24,898 nt of DNA from a virus. The stretch covers positions 1 to 24,898 of the IMG/VR virus record IMGVR_UViG_3300034166_001322; one strand, 5' to 3'. Shown piece after piece: positions 21,369 to 24,898 of this stretch (positions within the stretch are counted from its first letter, which is position 1; each line of letters begins with the position of its first letter). A model generated the notes under the pieces. It was not told where the DNA came from, ran no database searches, and saw only the letters and a program-made list of their open reading frames with translations. Both the position numbers and the translations under genes were made by a program.

Positions 21369-21992
21369 ATGAGTGATATGTACGATTTTAGTGACGCGGA
21401 AGCCAGCAACGGCGATTTCGATCTCCTGCCTGCTGGCCTCACTGCGTGCGTGACGACGACGGTCAAGGCCGGTGATGAGGACACGCCAGAGAACGCTTTT
21501 AAGCGCACATCGACCGGCCTCCTGATGCTCCAGCTGGAGTTCACGATCACCGAGACCGAGGACGGTAAGTACGTTGGCCGCAAGTTTTGGCAAAATCTGA
21601 TCCTCGGCGCAGTCAAAGGCACGCAGCTGACCGACGGCCAAGAGAAGGCGATCAACATCGCCAAGGGTACGATGCGCCAGATCCTTGAGGCTGGTCGCGG
21701 TTACGCGCCGACCGACGAGAGCGAAGCAGCGATCAACGCACGCAAGTTCGACAGCGTGTTTGAGCTTGATGGCCTGGAGTTCTGGATCGATGTCGGTGTC
21801 GAGAAGTCGAAGGATCCCCAGTACAGCGACAAGAACAAGATCAAGAAGGTTCACGCTGTCGCTGGTGCCGACGAGACGGAGAAGGTTGCGCCGAAGACGG
21901 CGGCAAAGCCTGCAGTAGCGAAGCCTGCCGCTGGTAAGCCAGCTGCTAGCAAGGCACCGGGTGGCGCGCCGAAGCGCCCGAACTGGTCATGA
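21369..21992 (+). CDS. DUF669-like single-stranded DNA-binding protein candidate, 207 aa
   Basis: Residues 15-165 have the DUF669 look: a 'DLLPAGLTACVTTT' first strand, an 'LMLQLEFTITETEDGKYVGRKFW' strand pair (shown in parts: LMLQLEFTITE; GKYVGRKFWQNL), then GTMRQILEAGR and a closing beta region FWIDVGVEKSKDPQYSDKNK. DUF669 proteins act as phage SSBs beside Sak4 recombinases. The C-terminus is unusual for an SSB: it is not acidic but a Lys/Pro/Ala repeat (AAKPAVAKPAAGKPAAS), perhaps a basic DNA-contact tail. The ribosome site is weak (AAAGG). The stop overlaps the next start (ATGA). Confidence 0.75.
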   Translation: MSDMYDFSDAEASNGDFDLLPAGLTACVTTTVKAGDEDTPENAFKRTSTGLLMLQLEFTITETEDGKYVGRKFWQNLILGAVKGTQLTDGQEKAINIAKGTMRQILEAGRGYAPTDESEAAINARKFDSVFELDGLEFWIDVGVEKSKDPQYSDKNKIKKVHAVAGADETEKVAPKTAAKPAVAKPAAGKPAASKAPGGAPKRPNWS

Positions 21993-22303
21993 GCGGCTTC
22001 CACCGCACGCAGGGCCAGATCGAGATCATGGCCGAACGGAAGAGGGTGGCGCAAGCCACCCTCGACCAGCTCCTCATGCAAGTCGGCGACGCCCTCCTCT
22101 CCGAGGATGAGCTGTCGGGACTTGAGCACGGACTGCCGAGGCTCTTCGATCTCGCAACCGAGATGGGTATCAGCGACAAGCCGCTCTCTGAGTGGAGCAA
22201 GGTTGAGGTGGTGCGCTTCCTCGCTATCGGCGTGAGAGCTGCGGTGCCTCTCCGAGTTGTCTCTTTCACCCTCGCGACCGACGACGGATCGCCACCATTC
22301 TAA
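21989..22303 (+). CDS. Unknown protein, 104 aa
   Basis: ATG at 21989 overlaps the previous stop (ATGA). The N-terminal half is helical and charged (QIEIMAERKRVAQATLDQL), the middle has DEPLSGLE-like helix and LFDLATEMGISDKPLSEWSK, and the C-terminus has beta character (VPLRVVSFTLATDDG). The hydrophobic pattern suggests a small soluble helical protein. I recognise no family. Its TAA stop runs into AAGGAG, the ribosome site of the nuclease gene, so it is the gene directly coupled to it. Confidence 0.65.
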   Translation: MSGFHRTQGQIEIMAERKRVAQATLDQLLMQVGDALLSEDELSGLEHGLPRLFDLATEMGISDKPLSEWSKVEVVRFLAIGVRAAVPLRVVSFTLATDDGSPPF

Positions 22304-22313
22304 GGAGCCGCCA

Positions 22314-23138
22314 GTGACCGACACGTTCGTTTTGAAAGACTTCAACCACACTGCGCAACAGCGCCACTCAAAAGCTGATCGCGCCGAGTTCGCCGCGCTC
22401 GTCAACACGCTGATCGATCAAGCTTTGGTCGATGCTCACATCGCTGAGCCGCCGCGCGCCTACAACATCAGCCCGTCGTCGGTTGGCGACGAGTGCCTGC
22501 GCCGCGTTCAATACCAAACGACGAGGGTTGAGGGCTCACCGCCCAGTGGCAAGCTGCTGCGGATCTTCGCGCGCGGCCACATCTTTGAAGACTATGTCGC
22601 CAAGCTGATGCGTGACGCCGGTTTCGATCTGCGTGTCACCAGCCCCAAGGACGGACGCCAGTATGGCTTCCAGCTGGCCAAGGGGCAGATCCGTGGACGT
22701 CTGGATGGCATCATCATGGACGGCCCGTATCTGCCGGGCCTGCTCTATCCATGCATCTGGGAGTGCAAGGCGCTCGGCGCGAAAGGGTTCGCCAGCTGCG
22801 TCGCTAAAGGCATCACCGAAGCGTACCCAAAGTACGCGGCGCAAGGCTATCTCTATCAGGCGTACATGGAGCTTGAGCACCCCGAGCTTTACTCGGTTCT
22901 GAACGCCGACACGATGGAGCTGCACCACGAGCCGGTGCCGTTCGATGAAGAGCGCGCGCAGTGGGCGTCGGATCGCGCCGTCCAGATCCTTGAAGCCAAT
23001 CGCTGTGGCGAGTTACTGCCGCGCGCTGGATCGGACCCTGAAAAGTATCCATGCAAGTTCTGCGACTTCCGCGATCACTGCCATGACGGCACACCGCTCG
23101 GCGGTGATCTCGGGCCGGTGCGAAAGGGGGACCAATGA
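22314..23138 (+). CDS. Cas4/RecB-like PD-(D/E)XK nuclease with Fe-S cysteines, 274 aa
   Basis: GTG at 22314 has AAGGAG (22302-22307) six bases upstream; a longer reading from 22257 overlaps the previous gene and lacks a ribosome site. The Cas4-type order is visible: Cys61 in ISPSSVGDECLRRVQYQ, His89 in GHIFEDYV, Asp131 in GRLDG, the E-x-K pair Glu150 and Lys152 in WECKAL, Gln177 and Tyr181 in QGYLYQ, then Cys247, Cys250 and Cys256 in YPCKFCDFRDHC. These four Cys would hold a 4Fe-4S cluster, as in Cas4 and AddB. No CRISPR array or cas1/cas2 is nearby, so it is a phage recombination exonuclease working with the Sak4-like ATPase. Confidence 0.86.
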   Translation: MTDTFVLKDFNHTAQQRHSKADRAEFAALVNTLIDQALVDAHIAEPPRAYNISPSSVGDECLRRVQYQTTRVEGSPPSGKLLRIFARGHIFEDYVAKLMRDAGFDLRVTSPKDGRQYGFQLAKGQIRGRLDGIIMDGPYLPGLLYPCIWECKALGAKGFASCVAKGITEAYPKYAAQGYLYQAYMELEHPELYSVLNADTMELHHEPVPFDEERAQWASDRAVQILEANRCGELLPRAGSDPEKYPCKFCDFRDHCHDGTPLGGDLGPVRKGDQ

Positions 23139-23209
23139 TCAAAGAGTTCCCTGGTGTCGCGATGACCGCCACCGTCCATGACTGTCCGTATCAAGAGGAG
23201 AACTATTAA
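23135..23209 (+). CDS. 24-aa micro-ORF chained between two genes
   Basis: ATG at 23135 overlaps the nuclease stop (ATGA) and the TAA at 23207-23209 overlaps the next ATG (TAATG). AGGGGGA is close upstream. The 24-residue product (MIKEFPGVAMTATVHDCPYQ, then four more) has no recognised motif, and its last codons carry GAGGAG, the ribosome site of the next gene. It may be a translated small protein or just a coupling leader. Confidence 0.4.
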   Translation: MIKEFPGVAMTATVHDCPYQEENY

Positions 23210-23466
23210 TGGATACTTTAGGCGAACGGGTAGCGTGCGTTGAAGCAGCCAACGAGATAGGGGCGTACATTTACGGCCTGGATGCGTCTGGTTACACGCC
23301 CATCGAAGTCATGGTCGGTATGTCGATGGTGATGAACAGGTTCATCGAGGATCTGCAGGAGGCGAACGGTGGTGTGAAGTTCATGGAGTTTCAAAACCTC
23401 CGAGCCGCAAACATCCTCTTTCAAGGGCTAGTGGTCGAGCGTCTCGTTGCGCCAGTTAAAACATAG
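23209..23466 (+). CDS. Unknown small protein, 85 aa
   Basis: ATG at 23209 has GAGGAG about eight bases upstream, inside the micro-ORF. The product is helical with a hydrophobic middle (IEVMVGMSMVMNRFIEDLQ), too polar for a membrane segment, and a Val-rich end (LFQGLVVERLVAPVKT). No motif is recognised. It overlaps the next frame by about 20 bp. Confidence 0.62.
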   Translation: MDTLGERVACVEAANEIGAYIYGLDASGYTPIEVMVGMSMVMNRFIEDLQEANGGVKFMEFQNLRAANILFQGLVVERLVAPVKT

Positions 23467-23674
23467 CCCATGGGATGTCGAAGACATCCTGTCGATGTGT
23501 CGGGATGCCGAACACGACGGGATTGATGACTACGCCCAGAACTTTGTTGACGACACACGCAATCGCGTGATCCGCTGGGGGTTGGCGATGGCCCTCAGCG
23601 AGAAGCAAGAGAACTTTCTGATGAGCGCAGCGGACAAAGGTCTGCGCGCGCGTCGGTCGAGGGGGAAAACGTGA
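23447..23674 (+). CDS. Unknown small protein, 75 aa, start uncertain
   Basis: The reading from TTG 23447 gives MRQLKHSPWDVEDILSMC; ATG at 23495 is an alternative that would shorten it by 16 residues, and neither has a strong ribosome site. The body is charged, with a motif ALSEKQENFLMSAADKG near residues 48-64 that resembles the LSxKQxxFL element in many small phage DNA-metabolism proteins. The end is basic (GLRARRSRGKT), which would suit nucleic-acid contact. The stop overlaps the next gene's GTG (GTGA). Confidence 0.6.
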   Translation: MRQLKHSPWDVEDILSMCRDAEHDGIDDYAQNFVDDTRNRVIRWGLAMALSEKQENFLMSAADKGLRARRSRGKT

Positions 23675-24898
23675 GCGAAGACGTGTTGCACCAACTACCG
23701 TGCAGGCCTGACCGCGAAGCGATGGAGCGCTTCGTCAGCGAGATCTTCAACACGCTGGGCATGCGTGGCCTTGTCGAGCTGTGCTGGACAAGCGTTCGCG
23801 CGCCTCACGCTCTGGAGTTCGCGCGTCAGTACGATGTCGGTGATCTAGACCAGCTGGTGCAGGACGCGGCGCGCATGAATGCGTCGCCGAACTGCAACGT
23901 CTACATCAGCGCTGGCCTGCGCAAGTCAAACACATACCCAGGCAAGCGCGCCAAGGACGAGCATGTTCAATCCATCGTCGCGTGCTGGGCTGACTTCGAT
24001 AAGCCGGGCGCTCTTGAGCGCGCGATAAAGAAGGCTACCGATCTGGGCATCACGCCAAACATCGTGACCTACACCGGCCACCATCCACACACGCGTGGTC
24101 AGATGTGGTGGACGCTCGATGAGCCGTGCGAGGATTTCGACGTTCACATGCAGATCCAGCGCAAGCTCGCGCTTGAGCTGGGCGGCGACAAGACGGTGAT
24201 CAACAGATCGCGCGTGATGCGCTTCATCGGCAGCGTGGCGTGGCCGCTTAAGGCTGAGCGCACGCTGGAGATGACCGGCTTCTATGATGCCGCCACGCGC
24301 CAAGCGCCATACACATTGGATGAGCTGATCCATTGCTTGCGCCAGTCGAAGAGTGAAGCGCCGCGCAACCCGCTCTACGATTTCAGCACCGCTGAGCCGA
24401 CGATAGAGACGCAAGATCTGATCGCGTTCAGCGTTGAGCCGCATCAATTCCACGAGAATGCACGCAAGGCGACAGCACGCCTGATTGCGCAGGGCATGAG
24501 CCCTGATGATGTGTACGGTGTGATGGCCGGTGCGGTGCGTGCTGCTGGCGTCAACGTGCCAGAGCGTCTGATCCAGCTGAAGAACCTCGTTGCGGGCGCG
24601 GCGACCAAGTACTCTCCATCAGGGAAAGAGACCGCCGCGCCCTCATCAGCGCCGGATCCTGGCGCGACTGGTGATCGGGTTAGCCCGTTCATGAGCATCG
24701 CGCAACTGCTTGCGCAGCCCGCACCCGAGTACATCATCGACCAGTTCCTGATCGAGCGCGGCATGTCGGCGATCTTCGGCGCGCCCGGCACGTTCAAGAC
24801 GTTCATCGCTCTCGATCTGGGGCTCAGCGTTGCGCACGGGATCCCGTGGCATGGCTTCGCCACCAAGCAACGCAAGGTGCTCTACATCTGCGCCGAGG
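23671..24898 (+). CDS. Primase-helicase: RepB-like primase domain plus RepA-like AAA_25 helicase (3' end outside window)
   Basis: GTG at 23671 overlaps the previous stop (GTGA), with AGGGGGA upstream; the frame stays open for 409 codons to the window end. Residues 75-220 look like an archaeo-eukaryotic-type RepB primase: VYISAGLRKSN, the metal-binding WADFDKP (about 109-115), TYTGHHPHTRGQMWWTL in the place of the usual 'SG-x-G-x-H-x-YW' element, and SRVMRFIGSVAWP. A linker follows, then a RecA-fold helicase start: EYIIDQFLIERGMSAIFGAP, with Walker A GAPGTFKT at about 369-376 and VLYICAE before the cut. The Phe in GTFKT is common in RepA-like AAA_25 ATPases. The protein should prime and unwind DNA for phage replication. 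Confidence 0.82.
   Translation, partial: MSEDVLHQLPCRPDREAMERFVSEIFNTLGMRGLVELCWTSVRAPHALEFARQYDVGDLDQLVQDAARMNASPNCNVYISAGLRKSNTYPGKRAKDEHVQSIVACWADFDKPGALERAIKKATDLGITPNIVTYTGHHPHTRGQMWWTLDEPCEDFDVHMQIQRKLALELGGDKTVINRSRVMRFIGSVAWPLKAERTLEMTGFYDAATRQAPYTLDELIHCLRQSKSEAPRNPLYDFSTAEPTIETQDLIAFSVEPHQFHENARKATARLIAQGMSPDDVYGVMAGAVRAAGVNVPERLIQLKNLVAGAATKYSPSGKETAAPSSAPDPGATGDRVSPFMSIAQLLAQPAPEYIIDQFLIERGMSAIFGAPGTFKTFIALDLGLSVAHGIPWHGFATKQRKVLYICAE

Noticed and set aside
22314-23138. Cas4-like nuclease as part of a CRISPR-Cas locus
   Set aside because: There is no array, cas1 or cas2 in the window, and the neighbours are phage recombination genes.
1-24898. Evidence of lysogeny such as integrase, attachment site or insertion sequence
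   Set aside because: None was found. The divergent control region alone does not prove a temperate lifestyle.

Overview
The window is a 24.9 kb piece of a double-stranded DNA tailed phage, or a closely phage-derived element, that most likely infects an alphaproteobacterium. The phage call rests on tail fibres with collagen-like shafts, an overlapping spanin pair, a phage recombination set (Sak4-type ATPase, DUF669-like protein, Cas4-like nuclease) and a primase-helicase. The host call rests on a GcrA-family cell-cycle regulator and an RHH_4-type ribbon-helix-helix protein, both typical of Alphaproteobacteria, and on near-absence of GANTC, the CcrM methylation site. No integrase, tRNA, rRNA or CRISPR array was seen.

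Layout. (1) 1-5581, + strand: end of a large virion protein, a 901-aa tail fibre, a small unknown protein and a shorter paralogous fibre. (2) 5657-8316, + strand: an unknown coiled-coil protein, a holin-like membrane protein, an overlapping inner/outer spanin pair and a tail-anchored coiled-coil protein. (3) 8340-11211, + strand: a multi-pass membrane protein, a complete Hsp70 ATPase with a shortened C-terminus, and a 44-aa membrane microprotein, all in overlapping frames. (4) 11359-15060, - strand: a row of mostly single-gene units (membrane protein, unknowns, DUF6011-like zinc protein, HExxH metalloprotease). (5) 15136-18407, - strand: a seven-gene overlapping operon led by a SNF2/SMARCAL1-like helicase and ending in the RHH protein. 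(6) 18440-19865, - strand: a small protein, the GcrA homologue and a membrane-anchored, possibly SPFH-like protein. (7) 19866-20003: a divergent control region with two inverted copies of a 14-bp operator-like element. (8) 20004-24898, + strand: Cro-like HTH protein, Sak4-like ATPase, DUF669-like protein, Cas4-like nuclease, small genes and the start of a primase-helicase.

The most distinctive feature is a regulatory module repeated through the - strand region. Seven exact copies of an imperfect 12-bp palindrome, CTGGAYRTCCAG, all lie in intergenic promoter regions between 12133 and 18436. In four of them it is centred in the 17-bp spacer of a sigma70-like promoter; in a fifth it fills most of that spacer; in the other two it overlaps or abuts the -35 box. 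In three modules the -35 box is built from the tail of the terminator hairpin of the gene before; in two others the stop codon of the gene before is the TGA inside TTGACN. This looks like an economical phage regulon under one DNA-binding protein. The best candidates inside the window are the RHH protein (last gene of an operon that itself carries the operator) and, less likely, the HTH protein at 20004.

The + strand right-hand block is a tightly coupled replication and recombination operon, and the left-hand + strand block holds late structural and lysis genes. The Hsp70 may serve virion assembly or a membrane function, judging from its membrane-protein neighbours. All functional names are from reading motifs by eye; no database search was possible.
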